A DNA stretch of 64,000 nt from positions 248,001 to 312,000 of the forward strand of contig NZ_JADQDM010000005.1 of assembly GCF_015694525.1 (NCBI RefSeq), given 5' to 3'. Source of the DNA: Hymenobacter ruricola (GTDB lineage Bacteria > Bacteroidota > Bacteroidia > Cytophagales > Hymenobacteraceae). The position numbers and the translations under genes are program-made. Numbering within the stretch: position 1 is the first letter of the stretch; each line of letters begins with the position of its first letter. Of this stretch, positions 56,156 through 64,000 are shown in pieces. The notes under the pieces were generated by a model, which did not search any database, had not been told where the DNA came from, and saw nothing but the letters and a program-made list of their open reading frames with translations.

Positions 56156-57079
56156 CTACTCCGCGTAGGCCTCTGGTGGCAAACTTTGAAAATCATCTAT
56201 TCGCCGCTTGCGCAAGAACCGTCTATACTCTTTCGTATACGATTTGCCATCATCCTGTGCTTCCGGGGAAATCACTGGTTCCGCAGGCACTTGCTCATCG
56301 GCGGGCGCAGGCACGGTGAGCGGTTTAATAGACGCCTCATCCAGTATTTTTCCGTTTAGGTGCTCGCTATAAGTGCGCAAAATAATGCCCGACATGTCGT
56401 CGGGGTGATGCACGCCCAGCCCCTCGAAATACTGCTGCAGCCTGGACCCGCCCCATAGCTGCCAACTGTTCCGCATCCAGAGCCCAAGGCCGAAGTGGAA
56501 TTCTGCCAACCCGTATTCAGGGTGAGGGTGCCGGAGCTTTTGCTTCAGCGTATCCGAAAGCAATTCATCGAGGCGCCTGAAACTGTCTTTTAGGTTTCGG
56601 GGGATATATACCCCATTGATAGAATCTGCCAGAATATTGCGCTGCCTTCTCCGTTCATCCGCCCGTGCCACAGAGTCCGCCTGGGCATTAATCCTACGGG
56701 CTTCTTTTGCCAAATCGAACGGCTGATGATTAAGATGGCGCAGATAGGATAAGTAAGTGAGGCGATTGCGCACCTGCCAATCCAAATAGCCCCAAGCATC
56801 CTGCTTTGGGTTTACATACTGGCTAAAGAACTTTACAAATTGGCTGCCTGCCTCGTCCCATTCTTCCACAACGAATACCCCGCTCACATTCTCCAGGTCG
56901 CTTTCACTAAGCGCCTTAAACTTCGTCTTTGCCTTTGCGGTCAGCGTTTTGTCTAATTGCTCGTCCGCTTCGGTCAAATTCTGCGGTACATAAAACCCGT
57001 GCTTATTAAAAGTCACGGACTGCCCGCAAGCGCAAAGAGTTTGTAGGAAGGCACAAAGCGCCAAGACTATTTTTAGCAT
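56156..57079 (-). CDS. Secreted protein with two DUF6794-like repeats
   Basis: 307 residues, with a signal peptide or lipoprotein signal (LCAFLQTLCACGQ, cleavage about residue 18-20). Two copies of one domain are visible: YVPQNLTEADEQLDKTL...(about 30-60) and YIPRNLKDSFRRLDELLSD (about 156-174), the second continuing with the family core FGLGLWMRNSWQLWGGSRLQQYF and HHPDDMSGIILRTYSEHLNGK. This matches DUF6794-type proteins as I recall them. The first copy is shorter and lacks the LGLWMRNSW core. A basic tail (KEYRRFLRKRRIDDF) ends it. Role unknown. Confidence 0.6.
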   Translation of the reverse strand: MLKIVLALCAFLQTLCACGQSVTFNKHGFYVPQNLTEADEQLDKTLTAKAKTKFKALSESDLENVSGVFVVEEWDEAGSQFVKFFSQYVNPKQDAWGYLDWQVRNRLTYLSYLRHLNHQPFDLAKEARRINAQADSVARADERRRQRNILADSINGVYIPRNLKDSFRRLDELLSDTLKQKLRHPHPEYGLAEFHFGLGLWMRNSWQLWGGSRLQQYFEGLGVHHPDDMSGIILRTYSEHLNGKILDEASIKPLTVPAPADEQVPAEPVISPEAQDDGKSYTKEYRRFLRKRRIDDFQSLPPEAYAE

Positions 57080-57390
57080 ACTGATACTTATTGTAAGTTA
57101 GGCCAATAGCTCTCGAACGCCAGAACTGTAGTAATCATACATTCGAACAACAAAACCGCCCGCTACTCAACCAAAATCGGGCGACTTCATTTTCAATTCT
57201 ATCGAAACTTACGCCGCCGGAGTTGAGGATTATGCGGGCCTGCGTAGCCTTAGCAAGGCGAAGTAATCCGGCCGCTAAACTGCCACTGCGTACTCAGTGA
57301 CGCCAAAACCAACAGCCAGCCGCCTACCATACCCCCCTATATTTACCCAAAACACCCTTACTGCCGAGACCAAAAATCCTTCACCTACCC
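57080..57390. other. Divergent intergenic region with hairpin element
   Basis: 311 bases. From 57155 to 57290 it contains a hairpin (ACCGCCCGCT/ATCGGGCGACTTCATTTT) and GCCGCCGGAGTTGAG...TGCGGGCC, sequences that recur near 63600-63740. The AraC promoter box lies at 57338-57345. No gene recognised. Confidence 0.45.
57338..57345 (+). promoter_or_regulatory. Candidate -7 box of the AraC-type gene
   Basis: TATATTTA, close to TAnnTTTG with the final G replaced, 46 bases before the ATG at 57391. Confidence 0.35.
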
Positions 57391-58596
57391 ATGCAGCCCT
57401 TTCTCAATCTATGGTCGGTGTGGATGCTGCTGGGGGCGGCGCAGGGGTTCTTTTTGAGCGGTACCTTCCTCTTTTCCACGCAGGGCGCGCGCCTCAGCAA
57501 CCGCCTGCTGGGTGCCATCACGTTCAGCCTGGCCCTGCTCACTACGGAGATTCTGCTCTGCTACTCCGGCTACATCCGGTACGCGCCGTTTTTCGTGAGC
57601 CTCACCGAGCCACTGACCTTTGTGGTGTCGCCCCTGCTGCTGCTGTATGCGCGCAGCCTCACCGAGCCCGCGTTTCGGTGGCGGCCGCGCTATTGGCTGC
57701 TGGGGTTGCCCGCCGTGGCCCACGCCATCTACCTGATTCCCTTTTTTGCCCAAAGCAACGCCTGGAAGCTGCGCACCGTGGCGGAGTCGTTTCATCAGCC
57801 GCATCCGGCCGCTCCGGAAGCCATGCGCAACTTCTGGTGGTTCGCCACCTACAAACAGTTTTACCCGGTTTTCCACCTGGTGCTGGGTGCCTACCTTTTG
57901 CTGTATGTGGGCCTGCAGCTGCACACCTTGCGGCGCTACCGCCGGCACCGCGCCGCACGGCCCACCGGCCAGGCCCCGGCGCTTAGCTGGCTCAATGGCC
58001 TGGGTGTGTCCTTTGGCCTGCTACTGCTCGTGTACGTGGGCGCTACCACCTACTACCGCCGCCAGACCGGCGACGTCAACGATGCCGGCGACGTGTACGT
58101 GGGTGCGCTCATTTCCCTGCTATTCTACGGCATGAGTGGCAACGCCATCCGGCAGTCCAGCCTGCTGGCCCTGTCCACCCCCGAAGAGGCCCCGGCCGAG
58201 GCCGCTGCGCCCCGCAGGAAATATGAAAAAACCGCGCTGAGCCCCGAAGCTTCTACCGAAATCCTGAGCCGGCTGCGCACGCTGATGGTCGCCGGCCAGC
58301 CCTACCGTAACCCCGACCTGTCGTTGACCGAGCTGGCGGGCCAGCTCCGCGTGCCCACGCACCACCTCTCCCAGGTCATCAACGAGCAGTGTCAACAAAA
58401 CTTCTTCGACTTCATTAACACTTACCGCATCGAGGAGGTAAAACGGCAACTCCAACTGCCCGAAACCAGCCACCTCAAGCTGGAGGAAATCGGTTTTGCC
58501 GCCGGCTTCAACTCCAAATCGGCCTTCAACGCGGCTTTTAAAAAGAACACCGACACCACGCCCTCGCAGTTTCGCAAAAATTCTTTAGCGCAATGA
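57391..58596 (+). CDS. AraC-type transcriptional regulator with 7TM-like N-terminus
   Basis: 401 residues. Six to seven hydrophobic helices fill residues 1-245 (LWSVWMLLGAAQGFFLSGTF, LTFVVSPLLLLYAR, YWLLGLPAVAHAIYLIPFF, LVLGAYLLLYVG, GVSFGLLLLVYVG, VGALISLLFYG), placing the sensor in the membrane. A cytoplasmic linker leads to the AraC DNA-binding domain (about 300-398): the first helix-turn-helix LSLTELAGQLRVPTHHLSQVIN, the second LEEIGFAAGFNSKSAFNAAFKK, and the ending TPSQFRKN. The partner acyltransferase gene follows by 128 bases, so the pair may be co-regulated. Ligand unknown. Confidence 0.9.
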   Translation: MQPFLNLWSVWMLLGAAQGFFLSGTFLFSTQGARLSNRLLGAITFSLALLTTEILLCYSGYIRYAPFFVSLTEPLTFVVSPLLLLYARSLTEPAFRWRPRYWLLGLPAVAHAIYLIPFFAQSNAWKLRTVAESFHQPHPAAPEAMRNFWWFATYKQFYPVFHLVLGAYLLLYVGLQLHTLRRYRRHRAARPTGQAPALSWLNGLGVSFGLLLLVYVGATTYYRRQTGDVNDAGDVYVGALISLLFYGMSGNAIRQSSLLALSTPEEAPAEAAAPRRKYEKTALSPEASTEILSRLRTLMVAGQPYRNPDLSLTELAGQLRVPTHHLSQVINEQCQQNFFDFINTYRIEEVKRQLQLPETSHLKLEEIGFAAGFNSKSAFNAAFKKNTDTTPSQFRKNSLAQ

Positions 58597-58724
58597 TTTC
58601 AACACGTTAGCAGATTCCCCGCGTCCGGATTCGTAAGGTAGTACGCCTGGTTTGCGAGGCGTGTCGTGGCGCGGGGAGGGCCTCCGGTAGGTTTGAGCAT
58701 CGATTCACCTACCCCCCGCTGGCC

Positions 58725-59924
58725 ATGAGCCCCACCACTGCATTTCCCGCCCCCGCCGCCCGCCGCTACGACCTCGACTGGCTCCGGGTCCTGGCCTTCG
58801 GGCTGCTCATCCTCTATCACACCGGCCTGGTGTTCGTGGGCTGGGAATTCCACATCACGAGCAAGACCAGCAGCCCCGCCCTGAAGCTGCCCATGGAGTT
58901 TCTGAACCAGTGGCGCATGCCGCTGCTGTTTGTGATATCCGGGGTTGGCGTCACCTTCGCGCTGGGGCGCCGCACCGCCGGCCAGTTTGCCGCCGAGCGG
59001 GTGCAGCGCCTGCTACTGCCGCTCATATTCGGCATGTGCGTGGTAGTGGTGCCGCAGGTGTACTACCAGCGCCTGTCCGAGGGTGCGCACTACACTTCCC
59101 TGCTCGACTTTTACCCGCACTACTTCAACGGCACCGCGCCGAAGGGCAATTTCACCTGGAATCACCTCTGGTTTATTGCCTACCTGCTGCCGTTTTCGCT
59201 GCTCGGCCTGCCGCTGTTTGTGCAGCTCCGCAAGCCCGGCGCCCAGCCCTTTCTGGCCGGGCTGAACCGGTGGCTGGGCCGCAACGGCACCGTGCTGCTT
59301 TTTGCCCTGCCGCTCGTGCTCATCCAGCTCACGCTGCGCCCCTACTGGCCCGATACCCGCAACCTGGTTTCCGACTGGTTCAACTTCGCTTTCTACCTCA
59401 CGCTGTTCCTCTACGGCTTCCTGCTGGGGCCGCTGGCGGGCTTCTGGCAGGCCGCCGAGCGGCAGCGCTACCTGTTGCTGGCGCTGGGCCTGGCCGCGTT
59501 CAGCTTCTATTACTGGGGCGATGACTACTACTACGCCCTCCTCGGCGGGGCCATCAAGCGCGCCGTGCAGGGCGTCAACTGCTGGTGCTGGATACTGGTG
59601 TGCGCAGGATTCGGCCGGCGCTACCTCAACCGCAACTCGTCTCTGCTTCAACGCGCCAACGAGGCCGTGTTTCCCTTCTACATCCTGCACCAAACCGTCC
59701 TCATCGCGCTGGGCTACTATGTGTTGCAGTGGCCCGCCACCAACGCCGCCAAATTCGTGGTTATCGCCCTGGGCACGTTCGGCGGCTGCCTGCTCCTCTA
59801 CCTGATAATTGAGCGGTTTGCAGTGCTGCGCATCCTGTTCGGGCTCAAGCCCAAAAGCAGGGCCGCAGCCGCGCTTGCCCGCCCCGCTCCGGCTCGCCCC
59901 GAGCCAGTGGGCGCCGGCTGCTAA
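58725..59924 (+). CDS. Membrane acyltransferase, acyltransferase-3 (OpgC-like) family
   Basis: 399 residues. The family opening RRYDLDWLRVLAFGLLILYHTG carries the conserved Arg and His; about ten transmembrane helices follow (MPLLFVISGVGVTFAL, LLLPLIFGMCVVVVP, LWFIAYLLPFSLLGLPLF, VLLFALPLVLIQLTL and others), ending with FPFYILHQTVLIALGYYVLQW and a Pro/Ala tail. Such enzymes O-acetylate or succinylate surface glycans at the inner membrane; the glucan-modifying OpgC type is a near relative, but the substrate is unknown. Downstream of the AraC gene on the same strand. Confidence 0.88.
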   Translation: MSPTTAFPAPAARRYDLDWLRVLAFGLLILYHTGLVFVGWEFHITSKTSSPALKLPMEFLNQWRMPLLFVISGVGVTFALGRRTAGQFAAERVQRLLLPLIFGMCVVVVPQVYYQRLSEGAHYTSLLDFYPHYFNGTAPKGNFTWNHLWFIAYLLPFSLLGLPLFVQLRKPGAQPFLAGLNRWLGRNGTVLLFALPLVLIQLTLRPYWPDTRNLVSDWFNFAFYLTLFLYGFLLGPLAGFWQAAERQRYLLLALGLAAFSFYYWGDDYYYALLGGAIKRAVQGVNCWCWILVCAGFGRRYLNRNSSLLQRANEAVFPFYILHQTVLIALGYYVLQWPATNAAKFVVIALGTFGGCLLLYLIIERFAVLRILFGLKPKSRAAAALARPAPARPEPVGAGC

Positions 59925-59988
59925 GTTCGTAATCTGGCGGGTATGCAGTAGCCGTTGCAGAGGCGCGGCCTTCTTTCCAACAAGCTCA

Positions 59989-60411
59989 TCAGCCCTTCCT
60001 TTCCAGGTAGTCCTTCAGGTTGCTGCCCAGAATCTGGGCCCAGCCATTCTCGAACCTACTTCTTGCAAAGTGGGGGTCGTCCGGGAAGCTCTCCAGGCCT
60101 GTATGGGTAAGCGCAAGCTTGGTTTTGTCTCCCTGTTCTATTAATTCAAAGGTCACTTCCGAGCTGCCGGGATAGTTCCTGTAAGCCCAGGTGTGCGCTA
60201 GTTTCCGCCCGTCTACCACCTCCGTCACCACCCATTCTTTCCCGTAGGGCGAGCCGTCATCGGTGAATTCAAACCGAAACCCGACTACCGGCTCGAATTT
60301 TCGGACCTGAGGGAAATACCATTCCTGTATTTTGTCCTTCTCGGTCAGCGCCCGCCATACTTTTTCAAGTGAAGCAGCATACACGTGCTCAGTCACAAAT
60401 GGAATACTCAC
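59989..60411 (-). CDS. SRPBCC / AHSA1-like protein
   Basis: 140 residues, a full-length AHSA1-domain protein: VTEHVYAASLEKVWRALTEKDKIQEWYFP at the start, VGFRFEFTDDGSPYGKEWVVTEVVDGRKLAHTW in the middle and ELIEQGDKTKLALTHTGLESFPDD then RSRFENGWAQILGSNLKDYL at the end. The helix-grip fold binds hydrophobic ligands or chaperones; single-domain bacterial members are often stress-related, with no established substrate. Cytoplasmic. Divergent from the 60620 gene, convergent with the acyltransferase gene. Confidence 0.92.
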   Translation of the reverse strand: MSIPFVTEHVYAASLEKVWRALTEKDKIQEWYFPQVRKFEPVVGFRFEFTDDGSPYGKEWVVTEVVDGRKLAHTWAYRNYPGSSEVTFELIEQGDKTKLALTHTGLESFPDDPHFARSRFENGWAQILGSNLKDYLERKG

Positions 60412-60480
60412 AGCCTCTGGTTTTACGGTTCAGCGCTGCCGGCTTGGGCCAGCGCTTTCTAAACAGCTTCCCTCCGTAAC

Positions 60481-60531
60481 GGTTGGGGCCGCCGGAATTT
60501 TATCCCAACAAAACCCCGGCGGTCCCCAACC
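60481..60531. repeat. Imperfect long hairpin in a divergent intergenic region
   Basis: GGTTGGGGCCGCCGG and CCGGCGGTCCCCAACC pair with one bulged base around a 20-base loop. It is 70 bases upstream of the AHSA1 start. The position between two 5' ends makes a terminator unlikely; possibly a leader structure. Confidence 0.5.
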
Positions 60532-60580
60532 GAAAGCGGCCGGCGCCCCCGCCCGGCGCCCCACCTAAGCAGCCCCGCGC

Positions 60581-60588
60581 TACCTTTA
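60581..60588 (+). promoter_or_regulatory. Candidate -7 box of the 60620 gene
   Basis: TACCTTTA, one base off TAnnTTTG, 32 bases before the ATG at 60620. Confidence 0.4.
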
Positions 60589-60619
60589 GCCTACTTCCTC
60601 ACTTCCCCGGTCACGTCCA

Positions 60620-61945
60620 ATGTCCATTCGGAGAACCTGCTACCTGACCCTTCTATCCCTCCTGAGCCTGTTCCCGGCCTTCGCCCAGCAGCCCGCCCAG
60701 AAGCCCCAGGTTTTCTTCTCCGACCTCGACAACTTCTGGGTGGCCTACGACAGCATCCGCACCGCCCCCGACAGCCTCCGGCAGCTCGGGTACCTGCAGC
60801 GGCTCTACATCGCCAAAGCCACCCCGGGCTTGAAGAGCATGGTGGAAGTCCGCGGCTACACGGCCCCCGAATACGTCCACGCCATCCGGCGCTACCCCAA
60901 GTTCTGGAATTCCCTCCGGCCCTTCACGCGGCGCGCCCCGGAGGTGGCCGCCGGCCTCGAACCCTACCTAAAGAAGCTCAAGCAGCTCTATCCCGCCCTG
61001 CGCCCGGCGCCCATCTACTTCACCGTGGGGCTGTTTCGCTCCGGCGGCACCATCAAAGACGGCGCCGTGCTCATCGGCAGCGAGCTGACCCTGGGCGGGC
61101 CGGGCCTCGACCTGTCTGAATTCCCGCCCGCCGTCCGCGCCGCCCGCGCCCGCAGCTACCAGGGCGCCCCCGTGGCCAAAGCCGTGCTCACCGGCGTGCA
61201 CGAATACGTGCACACCCAGGAAAAAGAGCCCGGCGACATGCTCTTGAGCCTGGCCCTCTACGAAGGCACCTGCGACATGATAGCCGAGCTGGTAACCGGC
61301 CGCGTGCCGGCCCAGCCTTACATGACCTACGGCCCCGCCCACGAAGCCCAGCTTAAGGAGCAATTCAAGGCCGAGATGTTCACGCCCGCCATCAGCAACT
61401 GGTTCTACAACCCAGCCCCCGACGACCCCGCCCACGTCTCCGACCTGGGCTACTACCTGGGCTACGCCATCGGCAAAGCCTACTACGGGCAAGCCAAAGA
61501 CAAGCCCGCCGCCCTCAAGCGCCTCATCGAGCTCGACTACGGCAACGACGCTGCCGTCGAAGCCTTCCTGCGCGAAACCCATTACTACCCCGGGCCCCTC
61601 GACAAAGCCCAGCTGCTGCGCGCCTACGCCGCCCACAACCCCGTGGTGGTGAGCATGACGCCCGCCCCCTCGCCCGACGGCTTCCTCGACGCCTCCGTGA
61701 AGGAGTTGCGCTTCACCTTTTCTGCCCCCATGAGCCCCAACACGGGCACCGGCCTCGGCCCCGGCGGCCGGGAGCAATTTCCCGTCACCGGCCGCGTCGG
61801 CTTTTCCGCCGACCAAAAATCCTACACCTACAAAGTCGACCTGCGGCCCGGCCACGCCTACGGCTTCGTCCTGGAAAGCGGTTTCAAGTCCCTCGATGGC
61901 CACCCCCTGGTTCCCTACCAGGTAGCGTTCAAAACGAAGGAATAG
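60620..61945 (+). CDS. DUF2268-like zinc metalloprotease with C-terminal Big_5 domain
   Basis: 441 residues. Signal peptide about 1-22 (LSLLSLFPAFAQ). The gluzincin site is HEYVH (His194, Glu195, His198) with a second motif ALYEGTCDMIAE giving the third ligand Glu215, as in DUF2268 or DUF2268-like secreted proteases. Residues 30-190 hold helices before the site (FYLKKLKQLYPALRPAPIYF-like). From about 345 a Big_5 Ig-like domain appears (SPDGFLDASVKELRFTFSAPMS to GHAYGFVLESGFKSLDG), common in secreted Bacteroidota proteases. No T9SS domain, so periplasmic. Substrate unknown. Confidence 0.86.
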   Translation: MSIRRTCYLTLLSLLSLFPAFAQQPAQKPQVFFSDLDNFWVAYDSIRTAPDSLRQLGYLQRLYIAKATPGLKSMVEVRGYTAPEYVHAIRRYPKFWNSLRPFTRRAPEVAAGLEPYLKKLKQLYPALRPAPIYFTVGLFRSGGTIKDGAVLIGSELTLGGPGLDLSEFPPAVRAARARSYQGAPVAKAVLTGVHEYVHTQEKEPGDMLLSLALYEGTCDMIAELVTGRVPAQPYMTYGPAHEAQLKEQFKAEMFTPAISNWFYNPAPDDPAHVSDLGYYLGYAIGKAYYGQAKDKPAALKRLIELDYGNDAAVEAFLRETHYYPGPLDKAQLLRAYAAHNPVVVSMTPAPSPDGFLDASVKELRFTFSAPMSPNTGTGLGPGGREQFPVTGRVGFSADQKSYTYKVDLRPGHAYGFVLESGFKSLDGHPLVPYQVAFKTKE

Positions 61946-62037
61946 CCCGCAACGGGTGCAGCCGGTACTTCAGCCGCCGGGCGTAGCGAAGGTAATTCCG
62001 CTGCCCTGCCTCGGGTTAGCCCTACGTAGCCGGGGGA

Positions 62038-62625
62038 TTAATCATTCAGCCCCTTGCCGGCAAGAATGAGCGGCGTGCATTTTGCCACCCGCGCCGCCCG
62101 GGTGGCGGGCTGCTTGGCGGCGGCAAAGTGCAGCAGATAAGTCCGTTGCCGCCCCGGCGTGAGGGCCGCGAAAGCCGTTTGCAGGGCCGGGGTTTCGGCA
62201 AGCTTTTGCTGAAACTCTTCCGGCACGTCGTATTCCGCGCTCGGCTTGAACGCCACTTTCAACCCCGACTTTTCTACCGCAATGGCCTCCCGGATGTAGG
62301 ATTTCAGCACCGCCTCCCGCGCCTTCACCTCCCCAAGCGTGGTGAACCGCAGCTGGCGATGCGCCTGGGTATTCTGCGTTTGCTGCACCAGCAGCCCCTC
62401 GGCATCTTTCAGCAAGGCGCCCTTCACGAACAGAAACGCGCAGTAGTCCTTAAAAACGTGGAGCAACCCGATGTTTCGCTTCTCAAACGTGTAGCACGGC
62501 ACGCCCCACTTCAATTCCTCGGTCAGCCCGCAGGCCAGCACGTAGGTCCGCAGGTGCTCCAGCTCCGCCAGCCACTGCTTGTTTTTGCTGAAATAAAAAT
62601 CAACTGCGGGGTTCGTGCTGCTCAT
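62038..62625 (-). CDS. YdeI/OmpD-associated family protein with DUF1801-type domain
   Basis: 195 residues from the ATG at 62625, chosen because the family begins near NPAVDFYFSKNKQWLAELEHLR. The N-terminal DUF1801 domain (about 20-110) shows TEELKWGVPCYTFEKRNIGLLHVFKDYCAFLFVKG and the C-terminal YdeI/OmdA domain (about 115-190) has PEEFQQKLAETPALQTAFAALTPGRQRTYLLHFAAAKQPATRAARV. Found widely in bacteria, often linked to stress or polymyxin tolerance, without known biochemistry. Cytoplasmic; the longer upstream frame lacks family similarity. Confidence 0.88.
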   Translation of the reverse strand: MSSTNPAVDFYFSKNKQWLAELEHLRTYVLACGLTEELKWGVPCYTFEKRNIGLLHVFKDYCAFLFVKGALLKDAEGLLVQQTQNTQAHRQLRFTTLGEVKAREAVLKSYIREAIAVEKSGLKVAFKPSAEYDVPEEFQQKLAETPALQTAFAALTPGRQRTYLLHFAAAKQPATRAARVAKCTPLILAGKGLND

Positions 62626-62969
62626 ATCCGGAAGCGTTAAAACGTCGGGGTTCACCCGCCCAAGCCGTTTCGGCACGGGCTAGTACGAAAGTAAAGCAGC
62701 CCGCTCCTCAATGGAAGCGGGCGGCTTCATTTTGGCCCCCACCCTGGGGCCGGCTCAGCGGGCAGCGGCGGGCGCTGGGGTTTCTGGGGCAGCGGGAAAG
62801 GGCGAAGGGCGGCTGGCGTTAGGCACGAAACTCCTGTAAAACAGCAAGCCTCTTAACACTCGTTAAAACATTTAATTATACCAATTTTTCAAAGTAAATT
62901 GCCGCCATCATTCTTTTAACCTATAGGCAGCATCCCTTTTAAGCAAGGCTGGTGCGTCATCCTCAAACC
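62626..62969. other. Divergent intergenic region with hairpin
   Basis: 344 bases between a minus gene and the AT-rich 62970 gene. It has a hairpin at 62694-62727 (AAGCAGCCCGCT/AGCGGGCGGCTT then CATTTT) and then AT-rich sequence near 62870-62950, likely promoter-bearing. No gene. Confidence 0.4.
62694..62727 (+). repeat. CCGCT/AGCGGG hairpin, copy 1
   Basis: Arms AAGCAGCCCGCT and AGCGGGCGGCTT with one mismatch. Located between divergent genes, so a terminator role is not obvious; near-identical hairpins lie at 63605-63645 and, more weakly, 57155-57194. Confidence 0.5.
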
Positions 62970-63554
62970 ATGAAACGCACTTTACTTCTAATACTTACAA
63001 TATTGGTGATATTCTTAGGCTCTGGGTTTATAGCCTATTTAATTGTGGATTATTTCCACCCATACTGCTACATAAACGGAAATTACGAAGGGCAATTTGT
63101 AAGTAGGTTTAACCAAAATTTTGTTGCGACAGAATATACTGAGCTAAAGGATTTGGGCAAGTCTTTCCTTACGATATTGGTTGCCTCTTTTGTTGCGTCT
63201 ATTACTTTTTCTGAGAAAATCGTTAATTATAGCACAACATCTTGGTGGGGTAAATCCTTGTTAATTGTTTGCTGGATATTGCTTCTGCTAAGCATCGTTT
63301 TAACAGGAACAGGGCTGGCATTTCTTGCGGCATGCTTTAACCAAGCCATCTACGTACCGTGCCCAGACAATGTGGACCTATACAGAACGTCTTTTATTTG
63401 TTTTATCCTTTCAGGTTTATCATTTGGCTTGGCCCTGACCAGTATGCTTTGTGCTGGAGTGGTCACCTTTATTCATCCTGCCCCCTCCACTAATGCGGAT
63501 ATGCAAATCAATGGAAATGCCTCGAATGCAAAAATTGAAGATAAACCTTCATGA
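62970..63554 (+). CDS. Hypothetical AT-rich membrane protein
   Basis: 194 residues from the ATG at 62970. Four hydrophobic segments (about 4-26, 60-80, 95-125 and 140-165) predict an inner-membrane protein; the last 30 residues are hydrophilic. The DNA and codons are much more AT-rich than the surroundings, so it may be foreign. No family recognised. Flanked by near-identical hairpin elements (62694-62727 and 63605-63645), which may mark an inserted unit or be shared terminators. Confidence 0.6.
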   Translation: MKRTLLLILTILVIFLGSGFIAYLIVDYFHPYCYINGNYEGQFVSRFNQNFVATEYTELKDLGKSFLTILVASFVASITFSEKIVNYSTTSWWGKSLLIVCWILLLLSIVLTGTGLAFLAACFNQAIYVPCPDNVDLYRTSFICFILSGLSFGLALTSMLCAGVVTFIHPAPSTNADMQINGNASNAKIEDKPS

Positions 63555-63604
63555 TTTTATTTTGCTATAAACTGTGGATACCATGCCCACGGGAAATTCA
63601 ACCA

Positions 63605-63645
63605 AAACCCGCCCGCTCCCCCACCGGAAGCGGGCGGCTTCCTTT
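63605..63645 (+). terminator. Terminator-like hairpin downstream of the 62970 gene
   Basis: ACCCGCCCGCT and AGCGGGCGGCTTCC around CCCCCACCGGA, followed by TTTCC. It matches the hairpin upstream of the same gene. Confidence 0.55.
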
Positions 63646-63791
63646 CCAACCCTGCCGAAACGTACGCCACGGCCGGTTTCTCCTGGCCGCCCCCGCCGCC
63701 GGAGTTGAGTAGCTTGCGGGCCGGCGGGTAGCCGCCGTGGCGCGGGCGGCCGGGCAATTTGAAGGCTTTTCTGACGGCATAAGGCGGCAGC
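63646..63791. other. Intergenic stretch sharing sequence with 57155-57290
   Basis: Contains GCCGCCGGAGTTGAGTAGCT and TGCGGGCC, similar in order to 57211-57240, and GAAACGTACGCC matching GAAACTTACGCC at about 57200. It looks like a second, longer copy of the same intergenic element. No gene seen. Confidence 0.45.
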
Positions 63792-63799
63792 TACCTTTG
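63792..63799 (+). promoter_or_regulatory. -7 promoter box of the PhzF gene
   Basis: TACCTTTG, exact TAnnTTTG, 53 bases before the ATG at 63845. Confidence 0.6.
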
Positions 63800-63844
63800 C
63801 CGCCGCCGCAGCACCGCCGCTGTTGCTTCCCACCGAAACCGCCG

Positions 63845-64000
63845 ATGGAAACCTATATCGTCGACTCCTTCACCACAGAACCATTCAAGGGCAACCCGGC
63901 CGGGGTGTGCTTCCCTCAGCAGGAAATCGGCGCCGAGGCCATGCTGAAAATAGCCCAGGAGTTCGGGCTTTCCGAAACAGCTTTTGTGCGCGAAACCAGC
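63845..64000 (+). CDS. PhzF family isomerase, 3' end outside the window
   Basis: First 52 residues only. The opening METYIVDSFTTEPFKGNPAGVCF is the PhzF/YddE signature, with the catalytic-site Glu44 in GLSETAFV. PhzF-like epimerase or isomerase proteins are dimers of two diaminopimelate-epimerase-like lobes; most outside phenazine clusters have unknown substrate. The frame runs to the window edge, so about 210 residues are missing. A clear TACCTTTG promoter box precedes it. Confidence 0.85.
   Translation, partial: METYIVDSFTTEPFKGNPAGVCFPQQEIGAEAMLKIAQEFGLSETAFVRETS

Overview
The window comes from a high-GC Bacteroidota chromosome, most likely a Hymenobacter-type member of the Cytophagales. 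Several secreted proteins end in a VYPNPA-like type IX secretion (T9SS) sorting domain. Genes start without Shine-Dalgarno sequences. Many are preceded by a Bacteroidota -7 box (TAnnTTTG or TACTTTG). The gene content fits too: GH92 mannosidase, PL1 pectate lyase, DUF4136 and DUF6268 proteins, and a sphingolipid-desaturase homologue. No rRNA, CRISPR array, phage or insertion-sequence transposase gene was found. One tRNA, Arg(CCT), is present at 51687-51758.

Layout. 1-3 kb: the 3' part of a type II NADH dehydrogenase, then an overlapping AAA ATPase + DUF4276 pair that looks like an anti-phage module. 3-14 kb: hypothetical and lipoproteins, an RsbQ-like hydrolase, a Tat-exported Gfo/Idh/MocA oxidoreductase, a peptidase/beta-propeller/barrel outer-membrane protein, YceI, a ceramide-type desaturase. 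14-30 kb: MsrA, a sensor kinase with about nine PAS units, a 21-bp tandem repeat array, a methionine/glutamine aminotransferase with its omega-amidase, a VCBS T9SS protein, MurF, RfbC, a glycosyltransferase, cytochrome c, HflX, a DUF6268 barrel. 30-36.6 kb: Ppk1-SixA, an azoreductase divergent from an HxlR regulator with palindromic operators, a TIR protein with a histone-H1-like tail, a lipoprotein hydrolase. 36.6-50 kb: four large secreted or surface proteins on the minus strand (pectate lyase, a duplicated beta-helix protein, an M43 protease, a phosphatase/Omp85 protein). 50-64 kb: an HD-PycTM membrane protein, tRNA-Arg, a sulfurtransferase, GH92, AT-rich hypothetical genes with a GH92 remnant, an AraC-acyltransferase pair, an AHSA1 protein, a DUF2268-like protease, a YdeI protein and the start of a PhzF protein.

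Working together: the aminotransferase and omega-amidase form a glutamine-transaminase cycle; Ppk1/SixA, azoR/hxlR and araC/acyltransferase are likely functional pairs. Three candidates for immunity sit in one window without clustering (AAA-DUF4276, TIR, HD-PycTM).

The most unusual structures are ten palindromic intergenic elements of three families placed at gene 3' ends, the 21-bp array at 19094-19303, and a possible kinase-like domain between the phosphatase and barrel of the 46033-50142 protein. Functions are read from motifs and remembered families; no database search was run.
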